Positions 1 through 13,400 of a stretch of DNA of 64,000 nt are shown here, in pieces (positions within the stretch are counted from its first letter, which is position 1; every line of letters starts with the position of its first letter). The translations under genes and the position numbers were made by a program. Origin of the DNA: Steromphala cineraria (lineage: Eukaryota; Mollusca; Gastropoda; Trochida; Trochidae); assembly GCA_916613615.1 (NCBI GenBank), contig OU744730.1, positions 4,123,582-4,187,581 of the forward strand. Reading direction: 5' to 3'. The notes under the pieces are model-generated. The model was not told the origin of the DNA. It saw only the letters and a program-made list of their open reading frames with translations, and did not search any database.

Positions 1-3000
1 ATACCTATATACCTATATACCTATACATATTCCAGCTCCGCCATGAGACGAGTGTGTGTGGTGGGTGCTGGAGTGGTTGGTTTATCCACAGCTCTCCACA
101 TCCTAGAATCAGTGCCTGACGTCTCTCTGTCTGATCACAGTTTATATACCTATATACCTATATACCTATATACCTATCTATATTCCAGCTCCGCCATGAG
201 ACGAGTGTGTGTGGTGGGTGCTGGAGTGGTTGGTTTATCCACAGCTCTCCACATCCTAGAATCAGTGCCTGACGTCTCTCTGTCTGATCACAGTATATAT
301 ACCTATATACCTATATACCTATATACCTATCTATATTCCAGCTCCGCCATGAGACGAGTGTGTGTGGTGGGTGCTGGAGTGGTTGGTTTATCCACAGCTC
401 TCCACATCCTAGAATCAGTGCCTGACGTCTCTCTGTCTGATCACAGTATATATACCTATATACCTATATACCTATATACCTATCTATATTCCAGCTCCAC
501 CATGAGACGAGTGTGTGTGGTGGGTGCTGGAGTGGTTGGTTTATCCACAGCTCTCCACATCCTAGAATCAGTGCCTGACGTCTCTCTGTCTGATCACAGT
601 TTATATACCTATATACCTATATACCTATCTATATTCCAGCTCCGCCATGAGACGAGTGTGTGTGGTGGGTGCTGGAGTGGTTGGTTTATCCACAGCTCTC
701 CACATCCTAGAATCAGTGCCTGACGTCTCTCTGTCTGATCACAGTATATATACCTATATACCTATATACCTATATACCTATCTATATTCCAGCTCCGCCA
801 TGAGACGAGTGTGTGTGGTGGGTGCTGGAGTGGTTGGTTTATCCACAGCTCTCCACATCCTAGAATCAGTGCCTGACGTCTCTCTGTCTGATCACAGTAT
901 ATATACCTATATACCTATATACCTATATACCTATATACCTATACATATTCCAGCTCCGCCATGAGACGAGTGTGTGTGGTGGGTGCTGGAGTGGTTGGTT
1001 TATCCACAGCTCTCCACATCCTAGAATCAGTGCCTGACGTCTCTCTGTCTGATCACAGTTTATATACCTATATACCTATATACCTATATACCTATACATA
1101 TTCCAGCTCCGCCATGAGACGAGTGTGTGTGGTGGGTGCTGGAGTGGTTGGTTTATCCACAGCTCTCCATATCCTAGAATCAGTGCCTGACGTCTCTCTC
1201 TGTCTGATCACAGTATATATACCTATATACCTATATACCTATATACCTATACATATTCCAGCTCCGCCATGAGACGAGTGTGTGTGGTGGGTGCTGGAGT
1301 GGTTGGTTTATCCACAGCTCTCCACATCCTAGAATCAGTGCCTGACGTCTCTCTGTCTGATCACAGTTTATATACCTATATACCTATATACCTATATACC
1401 TATCTATATTCCAGCTCCGCCATGAGACGAGTGTGTGTGGTGGGTGCTGGAGTGGTTGGTTTATCCACAGCTCTCCACATCCTAGAATCAGTGCCTGACG
1501 TCTCTCTGTCTGATCACAGTATATATACCTATATACCTATATACCTATATACCTATATACCTATACATATTCCAGCTCCGCCATGAGACGAGTGTGTGTG
1601 GTGGGTGCTGGAGTGGTTGGTTTATCCACAGCTCTCCACATCCTAGAATCAGTGCCTGACGTCTCTCTGTCTGATCACAGTTTATATACCTATATACCTA
1701 TATACCTATATACCTATCTATATTCCAGCTCCGCCATGAGACGAGTGTGTGTGGTGGGTGCTGGAGTGGTTGGTTTATCCACAGCTCTCCACATCCTAGA
1801 ATCAGTGCCTGACGTCTCTCTGTCTGATCACAGTATATATACCTATATACCTATATACCTATATACCTATATACCTATACATATTCCAGCTCCGCCATGA
1901 GACGAGTGTGTGTGGTTGGTGCTGGAGTGGTTGGTTTATCCACAGCTCTCCACATCCTAGAATCAGTGCCTGACGTCTCTCTGTCTGATCACAGTTTATA
2001 TACCTATATACCTATATACCTATATACCTATCTATATTCCAGCTCCGCCATGAGACGAGTGTGTGTGGTGGGTGCTGGAGTGGTTGGTTTATCCACAGCT
2101 CTCCACATCCTAGAATCAGTGCCTGACGTCTCTCTGTCTGATCACAGTATATATACCTATATACCTATATACCTATATACCTATATACCTATACATATTC
2201 CAGCTCCGCCATGAGACGAGTGTGTGTGGTGGGTGCTGGAGTGGTTGGTTTATCCACAGCTCTCCACATCCTAGAATCAGTGCCTGACGTCTCTCTGTCT
2301 GATCACAGTTTATATACCTATATACCTATATACCTATATACCCATCTATATTCCAGCTCCGCCATGAGACGAGTGTGTGTGGTGGGTGCTGGAGTGGTTG
2401 GTTTATCCACAGCTCTCCACATCCTAGAATCAGTGCCTGACGTCTCTCTGTCTGATCACAGTATATATACCTATATACCTATATACCTATATACCTATAT
2501 ACCTATACATATTCCAGCTCCGCCATGAGACGAGTGTGTGTGGTGGGTGCTGGAGTGGTTGGTTTATCCACAGCTCTCCACATCCTAGAATCAGTGCCTG
2601 ACGTCTCTCTGTCTGATCACAGTTTATATACCTATATACCTATATACCTATATACCCATCTATATTCCAGCTCCGCCATGAGACGAGTGTGTGTGGTGGG
2701 TGCTGGAGTGGTTGGTTTATCCACAGCTCTCCACATCCTAGAATCACAGCCTGACGTCTCTCTGTCTGATCACAGTTTATATACCTATATACCTATATAC
2801 CTATATACCTATCTATATTCCAGCTCCACCATGAGACGAGTGTGTGTGGTGGGTGCTGGAGTGGTTGGTTTATCCACAGCTCTCCATATCCTAGAATCAG
2901 TGCCTGACGTCTCTCTGTCTGATCACAGTATATATACCTATATACCTATATACCTATATACCTATCTATATTCCAGCTCCGCCATGAGACGAGTGTGTGT

Positions 3001-4227
3001 GGTGGGTGCTGGAGTGGTTGGTTTATCCACAGCTCTCCACATCCTAGAATCAGTGCCTGACGTCTCTCTGTCTGATCACAGTATATATACCTATATACCT
3101 ATATACCTATATACCTATACATATTCCAGCTCCACCATGAGACGAGTGTGTGTGGTTGGTGCTGGAGTGGTTGGTTTATCCACAGCTCTCCACATCCTAG
3201 AATCAGTGCCTGACGTCTCTCTGTCTGATCACAGTATATATACCTATATACCTATATACCTATATACCTATCTATATTCCAGCTCCGCCATGAGACGAGT
3301 GTGTGTGGTGGGTGCTGGAGTGGTTGGTTTATCCACAGCTCTCCACATCCTAGAATCAGTGCCTGACGTCTCTCTGTCTGATCACAGTATATATACCTAT
3401 ATACCTATATACCTATATACCTATATACCTATCTATATTCCAGCTCCGCCATGAGACGAGTGTGTGTGGTGGGTGCTGGAGTGGTTGGTTTATCCACAGC
3501 TCTCCATATCCTAGAATCAGTGCCTGACGTCTCTCTGTCTGATCACAGTTTATATACCTATATACCTATATACCTATATACCTATCTATATTCCAGCTCC
3601 GCCATGAGACGAGTGTGTGTGGTGGGTGCTGGAGTGGTTGGTTTATCCACAGCTCTCCACATCCTAGAATCAGTGCCTGACGTCTCTCTCTGTCTGATCA
3701 CAGTTTATATACCTATATACCTATATACCTATATACCTATCTATATTCCAGCTCCGCCATGAGACGAGTGTGTGTGGTGGGTGCTGGAGTGGTTGGTTTA
3801 TCCACAGCTCTCCACATCCTAGAATCAGTGCCTGACGTCTCTCTGTCTGATCACAGTATATATACCTATATACCTATATACCTATATACCTATACATATT
3901 CCAGCTCCGCCATGAGACGAGTGTGTGTGGTGGGTGCTGGAGTGGTTGGTTTATCCACAGCTCTCCACATCCTAGAATCAGTGCCTGACGTCTCTCTGTC
4001 TGATCACAGTATATATACCTATATACCTATATACCTATATACCTATACATATTCCAGCTCCGCCATGAGACGAGTGTGTGTGGTGGGTGCTGGAGTGGTT
4101 GGTTTATCCACAGCTCTCCACATCCTAGAATCAGTGCCTGACGTCTCTCTCTGTCTGATCACAGTTTATATACCTATATACCTATATACCTATATACCTA
4201 TATACCTATACATATTCCAGCTCCGCC
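1..4227 (+). repeat. Array 1 of truncated DDO exon-1 copies (decoy first exons)
   Basis: Twenty-seven tandem units lead up to the true exon 1 of gene A. Start codons lie at 43, 196, 349, 502, 647, 800, 961, 1114, 1269, 1422, 1583, 1736, 1897, 2050, 2211, 2364, 2525, 2678, 2831, 2984, 3137, 3290, 3451, 3604, 3759, 3912 and 4065. Each unit has an (ACCTATAT)n microsatellite, a splice acceptor ending TATTCCAG, the leader CTCCGCC, an ATG, and codons 1-29 of DDO including GxGxxG. It then leaves the gene sequence at a CTCTCT run, continues GTCTGATCACAG, and re-enters the microsatellite. No unit has the exon-1 splice donor. Spacing is mostly 153 or 161 nt, stepping by 8 with the octamer count, plus rarer 145, 155 and 163. 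The window opens inside the array, so it continues to the left. Confidence 0.95.
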
Positions 4228-4421
4228 ATGAGACGAGTGTGTGTGGTGGGTGCTGGAGTGGTTGGTTTATCCACAGCTCTCCACATCCTAGAATCAGTGC
4301 CTGACGTCTCTCTCACTGTACTAGCAGACAAGTTCCTGGAGGAAACAACCAGCAGTGGGGCGGGGGGACACTTCAGACCTAATGTCAGACATATGAAAGG
4401 GGTGTCAAAAGAAAAACTCAA
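4228..4421 (+). CDS. DDO: DDO gene A exon 1 (true first coding exon)
   Basis: Codes residues 1-64 plus two bases of codon 65: the Rossmann GxGxxG, then TTSSGAGG. The acceptor TATTCCAG is 7 nt before the ATG. The donor is AA|GTAAGT. It matches the decoy units up to about 4313 and then continues into unique sequence ([15 protein letters not shown]). Confidence 0.95.
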
Positions 4422-7400
4422 GTAAGTTGACGTTTTTGACAATTTTTTTATGGTCCTCACTTTCAAGTAAATATGGACATTTCTTGTCATCCTTTTAAAG
4501 TTAATACGATTTGTTTGTCATCATTATAAAGTACCAACGGACATTTTTGTCGTCATCATGCAGTAAATACGGACATTTTATATCCTCATTTTAAAGTAAA
4601 TGTAGACTTTTTTGTCCTCATTTTAAAGTAAATACGGATATTTTTTGTCCTCATTTTAAAGTAAATATGGACTCTTTTGTCCTCATTTTATAGTCAATAC
4701 GGACATTTTATGTCCTCATTTTAAAGTAAGCACGGACTTTTTTGTCCTCATTTTAAAGTTAATACGGACTGTGACAGCTACAATGCAGCGCCAGTTCAAG
4801 GGTTGCTCTATCCTTTTATTGCTTAGCGCCAAGCAAGGAAGCAACATCTCCCATTTTTTACGTTTTTTTTAGAAAATGGGCTCTGTCGTCACGTGATCAC
4901 TTCTATGGTCTTGCCGGCTCTTCTGAATCGGGGTCATCAGGAACGATGTTCATGGGAGGTTATCTTCTTTTGGACGAACCGGAAGTAATTATATTTTTAT
5001 ATTTTTCGTTTATACCATTATACGTTTTGCAGCGCAGTACCACCAATGGTTCGCTAGTTTCAACCTATGCTCGCAGGTTTCACAGCAACACAAAGCCTGA
5101 ATAGCGTTGTGGGCTTTTTCCCTGCAACTTTACTAGCAGCATGATATAAGTGAAATACTCTTGAAAGCAGAAATTAACCCTTATTACCTCACCTCACCTG
5201 ATTAGTTTTGATTATGTCACCAAACGTCACTATCTCTTTAAACTGCTGCGTGAAATCCTATACACTCGAACCTTTAGTTCAAATGTTATATTACATTTCC
5301 CAGAAAGTTATTTTTAGTGACTAAAATATGGTCCTTTATTGATTTTTTTGTGTGGAATTTACGTGGTGACGTACATGTCTACATAGGTATGTTATATAAA
5401 CAAGATAGTAGCATTATCCAGTCATAGATTTAGTATGTCCCTTGGAAACAGATTTCATTAGATTTTTTAATCTGAACAAAATATCGTTATTTGGACATAC
5501 AAGTAATACAAATTTCTTCGTTTATAACATATAGCACAATAATGATTTCGTTTTGAGTGATGAAGGTCAATGTGAAATATCTTCATAATGTAAATCATAT
5601 ACTTACGTTTATATCTTTTGTATACATGCAATTTTCTGTATACCAAATGTCGGGAAAGTCTTGTTTGGTGACTACAATTTAGGGTTATTTTGGGATGTTT
5701 TGATAGAAACAAAATTCGTTGGGACTTTGTACACTAGTCTGTCATTCAGACCCTTAAGCAAAATTATTCAATTGACGACCAACCAAGTCTACTGCAGTAT
5801 AGCAAGTCTAGATCACTCTGCTTTGAAGTTAAAGCATCTTCTAGGCTCCATTTTGTTTTAATAAATGAAAAAAAAAAAATTTTTTTTTTCAATATTGAAA
5901 ATTTTCTTCTGAGACTAAATGTTAGTTTATGTTTACACATGTTTATTAAAACGTCTCTGAAATATTTATTTGGTTGCACTAGATTTGTAAATTGTTACAA
6001 AATAATCGCACAAATGACAACCGACGCTATCCATCGTCACTGTACAGTGGCGTAGGAACGGTTTGAGGGGTGGGGGGGCCCAAATTTTTTTGTGAGAGCG
6101 GGGGGTGGCCTCTCAAGGAAATCAAACAATGATGTAAATGGATTGTTGAGTGGGGGGGGGCCCAAATTTTCTTTTTGTGAGAGCGGGGGGGGGGGGGGGG
6201 GGGGAATATCAAACAATCTTTAAGTGTTGAATGGTTGATTATAGAAGATAATGATTGTTTTAGTGTTTGATAATTGGTAATTGTTTGATTGATCATGAAT
6301 TGATAACGAATGATTGAAAATTGCTGATTAATGCTTGATGAATTAATGATTTATGACTCATAGTCGTAGATGGATGATTGATGGATTTCATGATGGAAGT
6401 AATTCATGGATGATTTATGACTCATAGAGTGATTACTGATAACTGATGATAATGATAATTTTGTTGTTGGTATCGATAATATAATAATAATTGACCTTAT
6501 AACCTTGAAATAAATAGGAAGCATTCTCCAAATTCTGTAAGTTTATCTCCATCATTTCTTCTTGTTTTTCATTAACTCCTTTGGTCTCAGAAACTTAAAT
6601 AAGCTCAAATGTCAATTTTACTCTGTGAATAGGTCAAATTGTTTTAATAGCTTAAATATTCATAACAGCTTTGATATACTCAGATATTTTCAGTCACGTG
6701 AAAAGATCAAAATTACTATGAGTAAACGTTATAGGAATGCTTAAGGGGGAACTTTGTTACATAGTCTTTGTTCTCATCATATTAATGGTTTTGAGTTTTT
6801 AAATTTGGCCTAAATATCACTCTTAAAAACGTGAATGATGAACGTGAAACAAAAAGCTAAAATGGTCAAATACGTCTTCCAGGTAAGAATAGAAAAGTAT
6901 AGCCTTAGCTCTGTACCTCATCTGGCTTTTTGCAGCTATTTTCTAGCCTTTATAGGTTAAAGACAACAGGTTCACAATATCTTTGAAAATAATGTTTCTT
7001 GCAAAATGGAATTCACTTCAAAGGATCGCATTTTGTTCTGAAAATGGATATAATAAAGCTTTAAAGCTCCAAAGGGCATTGTCCTTATTAGGGCAACAAA
7101 TTCACCACAAATTCTAATCATATTTTTTAAAGTAGTCTGTATACAACGAATCAGTTTTTTATGCCTTTTAAATAATATGGAAATAAATTTAGATTTTAAG
7201 GGCGTGGCCCCAGTGAAAAAATCTCACTTATTCACATCAGCAGGTAGTTAAAACTTTTGCAAGATAAATTATCTATGAATGTGTAATTAAAGGAAGAAAA
7301 TATAATTCCTTTAAAACGATTAAAAAACCCTAATTCATGGGGGTAATTCACGTGCATGTATGTTTCAAATTTATGTTTCACATTATATCAGACATATTAA

Positions 7401-10400
7401 ATACAAACAAACTGACAGGCACGCAGACAAACCGATACATTTTGTTATTTGCCATATATAGTTCAAAGTCTCTTTCTTACAAAGATGAAACACACATCTT
7501 TCAATGATGTTTAAGATCAAATGTTTTTTAGGAAAAGTGTTTAAAGTATTAAAGGGACATTCCTGCCCATATGTCCGTTTCAGTGGTGATGGGGTAGACC
7601 CTTCTACTTTCCCTGACCCCTGAGCTTTTATGCCCCACCCCCTGGGAAGGTTGGGGTAATATCTAAATATCCTCGCATTTTCGAGGTAAAAAAATCTGAA
7701 CCCTTTCCTATTTACAATTCTAATTACAGGGTAGATCCCTAAAAAGGATAAAATGTTGGGGAAGGGGATTCCCTTTTTCTCCAATCCCAATCCAAATCCC
7801 CTCGCTCTCCCTCTCCCACACCCCCTCCCCCCTTTTCTTTAAAAAAATTGTCAACCGAAAATCTTACTGTTCAGGGAGGGGGCCCGGCCCCCCACTTTCA
7901 AAGGTTGGGGGGGGGGGGGGGCCGTTCATCTCATTTTTCCTTCCCCCTAAAATACAGAGTTAAAGTGACTTTTTCCATAAAAAAAATTCTTGAAAGGTGG
8001 GGGGCCAGGGTCCCCCCAGGTTCGGAAGTGGGGGGGCCGGGCCCCCCTGTGCCCCCCCTGTTCCTACGCCTATGCTGTATGATGTATCTAATGATAGCAA
8101 CGGCTTTATAATCAAGAACATTTTCAAAAGTTTTGTAATTCCTCTTAAATACACTCTTAAAAGGATTTGTGAGGTTATTTTATGTTGTCATTTTAGGTAA
8201 GTAATGTGATCTCAAGAAAGTAAAATAAATGTGACCATTTGCCAGACAATCAAAAGTTGTTCTTCATGCACATGCCATCATTTTAGCTGTGAGAATAAAT
8301 TTCCTTACATCAAATGATCAAAAGATGTTCACACAAAAATGGCTGTAAGCAGCTTTCGCTTGATAAGAGATAACTTCTTCTACATTTATGGATAATCGAT
8401 TTAAATAATGAGATTTGTTATCGTAATATTTATATTTAGCATTAACATATAAATTTGGGAACATTTTAAGAAATATATTTTTTGAAAACGTGCTACTGTC
8501 CATTTAAACGTCTCGTGTCTTTATTATTTGTGTCCTTGTGTATTCATGAAGTATCCTCTTCACTTCCAGGAAGGGGTATTACATGACATCGTTCTTCACT
8601 TTAGACAGCTCTCGAGACAGGAGATGAACCGTTTAAACTTTAAAAACAGGTTTGTCTTTGTCTTCGTCTATTTTGTCGACCTCGCTTAGTCTGTTAAGAA
8701 AAACAGTTTAATTATTGTGTCATTTTGTTGTCAAAAAATCACCCTTAAAACCATGTAACAAGATGAAATGGCATATTTTTTCAATTAAGAACTTTTATTT
8801 TAATCAAAATCAAATGAATAGCTTATGGTATTTCATTGATCATATCATATGGAAATTTAAAAAATTGTTTTATTATCCATTTTAATTATACTTTAACAAT
8901 ATTAAAATGCATATTTTTCAATTAAGAAATTTTATTTTAATCTATATCAAATGAATAGCATATGGTATTTCATTGATCATATCATATGGACATTTTAAAT
9001 ATTGTTATATTACCCGTTTGAATTATAGTATCAGATGTGTAGGGATCAGTAATGATATCTTGAATAGTATATGAAATATGAAAATGACTTTCCCCGCAGA
9101 GGTAGATCAAGTCATTAAATGCTGATCCAAACTCTGTTCGAATTAGACCATAACCCATGTTTCCAGTAGTTTCTCCAAGCGGCGAACATTTACGACACAA
9201 ATCATCTGAAAAATTCAGCCAATGAAAACACTTCTCGCATGGAAAGGGTAGTTCTCATTACAAGTCCTTTGACATGATTAAATAGCAAATAACGATGACT
9301 GTAACAGCGTCGCTGATTGCACAACTAACTTTAGGCTTCTTCCTTTTTTGCTCACAAACTTGTTTAATTGGAACAGAGGCTAGACTCAGATTTTATTACT
9401 TGTTAAGTTGTTATACCACTGTTAGGATAGTATAATTTTGAGAATAATAATGCTTATTCTCTTACATGTTCAAAAAATTGAATCTGACGGTTACTCAGAT
9501 CATATTTATGACTGCTTTAAAGCATATTCGTCTTGCAAAATTTATTTATTTGCGATTCATATTCTCATTTTCGTCAATCTTGTTTAATGAATATAAATGA
9601 TATTGACGTTAATTCTCGGGAGAAGTGTTCGAAGTCAAAACTCTTATATCATCTTTTTATCGTGAATTAGATATTTTGTAAATAAAATTATAACCGTATA
9701 TATCAAAGAACAAGAAAAGGAAAAACAATGCCTTATACCTTTCAGGTATGGGTATGTATACACTACGACGGTGACAGAAATGAAGAAATATCTGAAATGG
9801 TTAAGCTCAAGGTGACTATTTAATGTGCATGTACTTAGAATTCTCTTGGTTGTTAAGCTTTGTGTCATCTTCTGTACTATTAATGATTATTAGCATTTGA
9901 TCGCTTTCAGTCTAAGTAAATCTAACCTCAATACCCGCAAAGTTCCCATATTGAGTCTAGCTAGACGCAGTAACTGGTCGCGTCAGCAGATTATTTGAAT
10001 TGACCAATTAGGGCTTGTCTAACCAAGCCGCAATAGTCTGCATTCGCACATAACGTTCAAATTTCTAATTATTTACGAATATAGTAGCTGCTTTATGATT
10101 TGATGATAAATTCATTCCATCATCTCACGTTTATATACATGTAGGTCGGCTAAAGAGACCTGATATTGTATCTAGCTAGACTCAATATGGGAGTGTAGCG
10201 AATATTTTGAGGCTAGGTGTACTTTGACAACGTTGCTTTATCCGTGTCTGTTTAATTCCCCTGAAACTTTAAAGTGTAATGTAGAATGCGTACATGCGAT
10301 ACGTTTTAGTAGTTTACAAAGTTTTTAAAATTGTGCAAGATTTCTTGTCTAGATGATACCGATGAGAGCTAGCAATCAGAGCTCTTTTGGAAGGGAAATT

Positions 10401-13400
10401 TGCCAGTTACTTATTATGAGCCTATACATATTTTGATTATTGTCACATCACGATTTTACATTTTGTTTAATCCTTTCCGTTAAAAAAGTTTTCTTGTTTG
10501 TATTTATGAAGTCTTTTTGGAAATTGTTATTTTTTAAACCTCCGATTGATTGCATCTTTTCGATACTAATCATGTTGTTTCTGTATTGCACTTACCGATA
10601 CGGCGATAAAATCGATCATCATTATCCATGCCTTGAATTCAAATAAACTTTTGCAGACTTTTTTTTGAAAGTGAAAATCTTTCATTTTCTTCTAGGATAA
10701 CACAGAGGGGAGGAGTTATCGTGAGGAGGAAGGTTTCTACTCTTGATGAGGTTTGTGTTTACCACATCCCTGTAGACGAGCACGAGCTTTAGTATAAGAT
10801 CACTTTTATAAGATTTTACGAATTTGCATCCCTTTCTAGGTCGACCAAAATCGATTGTCACGAGAGCTAGTTAACACGTTTCTATTTAGTCAAAATAGAT
10901 TAAAGATTGATAATCTTTATAATAATAATGATTCAACCCTTTAAATAGAACCGACTGTTCCACAGTCAAAGCAAACCGAGCCTCAATAATGTTCGCTTCA
11001 CTCCCGATATTGAGTTTTGCAAGTAGTAGTAGTGATGTTTGTGTTAGTTTATTTACTTATACGTTCGACTGACCGTTAAACCTACATTAACCCTCTATAT
11101 TGACCACTGTCTCCTCAGCTAGCTGGTCAGTATGATGTGGTGGTCAACTGTTGTGGTCTGGGGTCCAGGGAGCTGCTGGGGGACCAACATATCGCACCTG
11201 TGAGGGGTCAACTGGTCAAGGTAATTTGACTTACCACATAGATATATATGTCCAATGTTTACTCTTCCTCATACACAACCATTACTAGTGTAATCATTCT
11301 CGACTGGCGAAGTTATTTTCAAAATTCAGAACTGAAGAGAGATTTTATGTTTGCTTCAAGAAGAGATGCGCTTCGATGTAGGCCTTTAGTATATAAGAAA
11401 TATGGTTTTTAAGATACAAATTCAATTCATGGTGATATCTTAATTCTGTGTAATCTAGAAGTAAAATGGTATTTTAGGAAAACTTCAATTTGGATACAAT
11501 TTTGACTATCCCTACGAGTAGACTTCTACAATTATAAGCTTTCAGGCTCTTCTTGAAAACTCAAGATATTTTATGACATATTATTTCCTCTTAACTCAGA
11601 ACTAACATTTTATGAAAAACATTAATTTACAACTGCAATGGTATTTTATGTTTTGCTTATATTAGGCATGGAGTTATGAAAAGACATAAGTGTAGCTTCA
11701 ATTCCCCTCCTGAATTTTCTTATAATTTTCTCGATAATTTATAATAATTTGTGATATATAGTTTGGTGGTTACTCAAAGCTTTCTGTAGGTTCGGGCGCC
11801 CTGGATTAACATGTTCTATACGTGCGAGTCTAAGGGAGTAAGCACCTACGTATACCCACAGTAAGTTGTTTCTTAACAGGATATACTTTGTAAGTAATTT
11901 CAATTACAATAGGTTTCAGTTCATTACAATGTTTATAACGAAGCAATAAACAAACTTCCATTTTGAATTTAAATAAATGGTTTTCTTTATGAAACGGTTT
12001 AAGTTAATGACAATGCTTATAAAGACACTCTATAAAAACATCATATTTTGTTCTAAAATCCTTGTTCTTTCTATGGAAAGATTTCAATTAATTACCAAGA
12101 TTGAAAAAAATCCGTAAATTCAAATGAAGTTTGCTTCTGTACAATACAATCAATGTGCAGTTGCTATTTTTTTCTTCAGTTCTGACGTCGTTAACCTAGG
12201 CGGAAGTCGCCAACCAGGCAATGGTGACCTTGAACCCGACCCGGAAGTGACCCAAAACATACTAAAACGGACCAAGGATCTGGTTCCATCATTGGAGGTA
12301 TATGATGTTTTCTTAAATAGATATTTATCTACATATACAATAATATAATAAGGACAACTTTTATGGATGAACAACTTCATCCAAGTTGTTCATCCATAAG
12401 AATTGTCCTTATTGTTCATCACACCAACTTCTAGAATGCCACCCAAAGAAGTTATACAAGAAAATACTGAAAAGTTCTTTCTTACCATTTGATTGAATAA
12501 ATATGATTATAAGTGGCTATCCACTTAACTAAATGTAGAGTTGATTAAAGTGACTTTGACCTCCTACTTTCAGCTCGGTTGCGGTGGGAAACATTATCAC
12601 GTTTGGGACAAGTCCTTGCTTACACTTACACAAGTTTTTTCGGTAACTAGTGGGCAAAGTGAGATTCGAATTCAAATCCCTGAGCATGTTCCAAGACCTG
12701 CCATACCAAAGACGTTGATAGATCTCTTTATGTCTTTGGCGATACCAAGACAGGTTTTGCCATCAGTTCATATCAAGACGGGTTTATTACAAGTTCAAGG
12801 GTGGGTCATTTCGGCATATATATCCCTGATGAAACATTTTTGGTGTGATATTATAGGGCATCGGAACTTTAACCCTATGTATCTGAGGTTTCTGTATATT
12901 GGTTAGCTGTATTGACAGAATAAGTAACCCTAGCCTCAATATATATTGAGTCTTAATTTTTTTAGAGAAACGGGTATTATTGAGGCTAGGTTTACTAAGA
13001 CTGCTGTATTGACTCATCCTTACCTCCCTCCACTGCTGTACAGGGATGTGAGGTTGTGGACACGTGGGTTGGGCTGAGACCGACCAGATCTCCCTTGAGG
13101 CTCGAGACAGAGACGTGCAGAGTCCGGGGACACACCCTCAGGGTAGGGAACTATTAAGTGAAATATTGATTAAAATATACCTTAAATAAAGTATTTGCTA
13201 CAGATGTCCCCTAAATAAAGTATCATGTTCTACCCCCAGGTTGTACAACTATTGATACAGTTGTCCCCTAAATAAAGTATCATGTTCTACCCCCAGGTTG
13301 TTCACAACTATTGCTATAGATGTCCTCTAAATAAAGTATCATGTTCAACCCTCATGTTGTACACAATTATTGAAACAGATTTCACCTAATCATGTCCTAC

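Noticed and set aside
2525..3454. A 309-codon open frame of six linked repeat units
   Set aside because: It is repeat read-through of exon-1 decoys and microsatellite. No donor and no conserved product; noted only as potential uORF.
1..4227. CRISPR-like array
   Set aside because: Regular spacing, but the whole unit repeats, with no unique spacers, and the context is a spliced animal gene.
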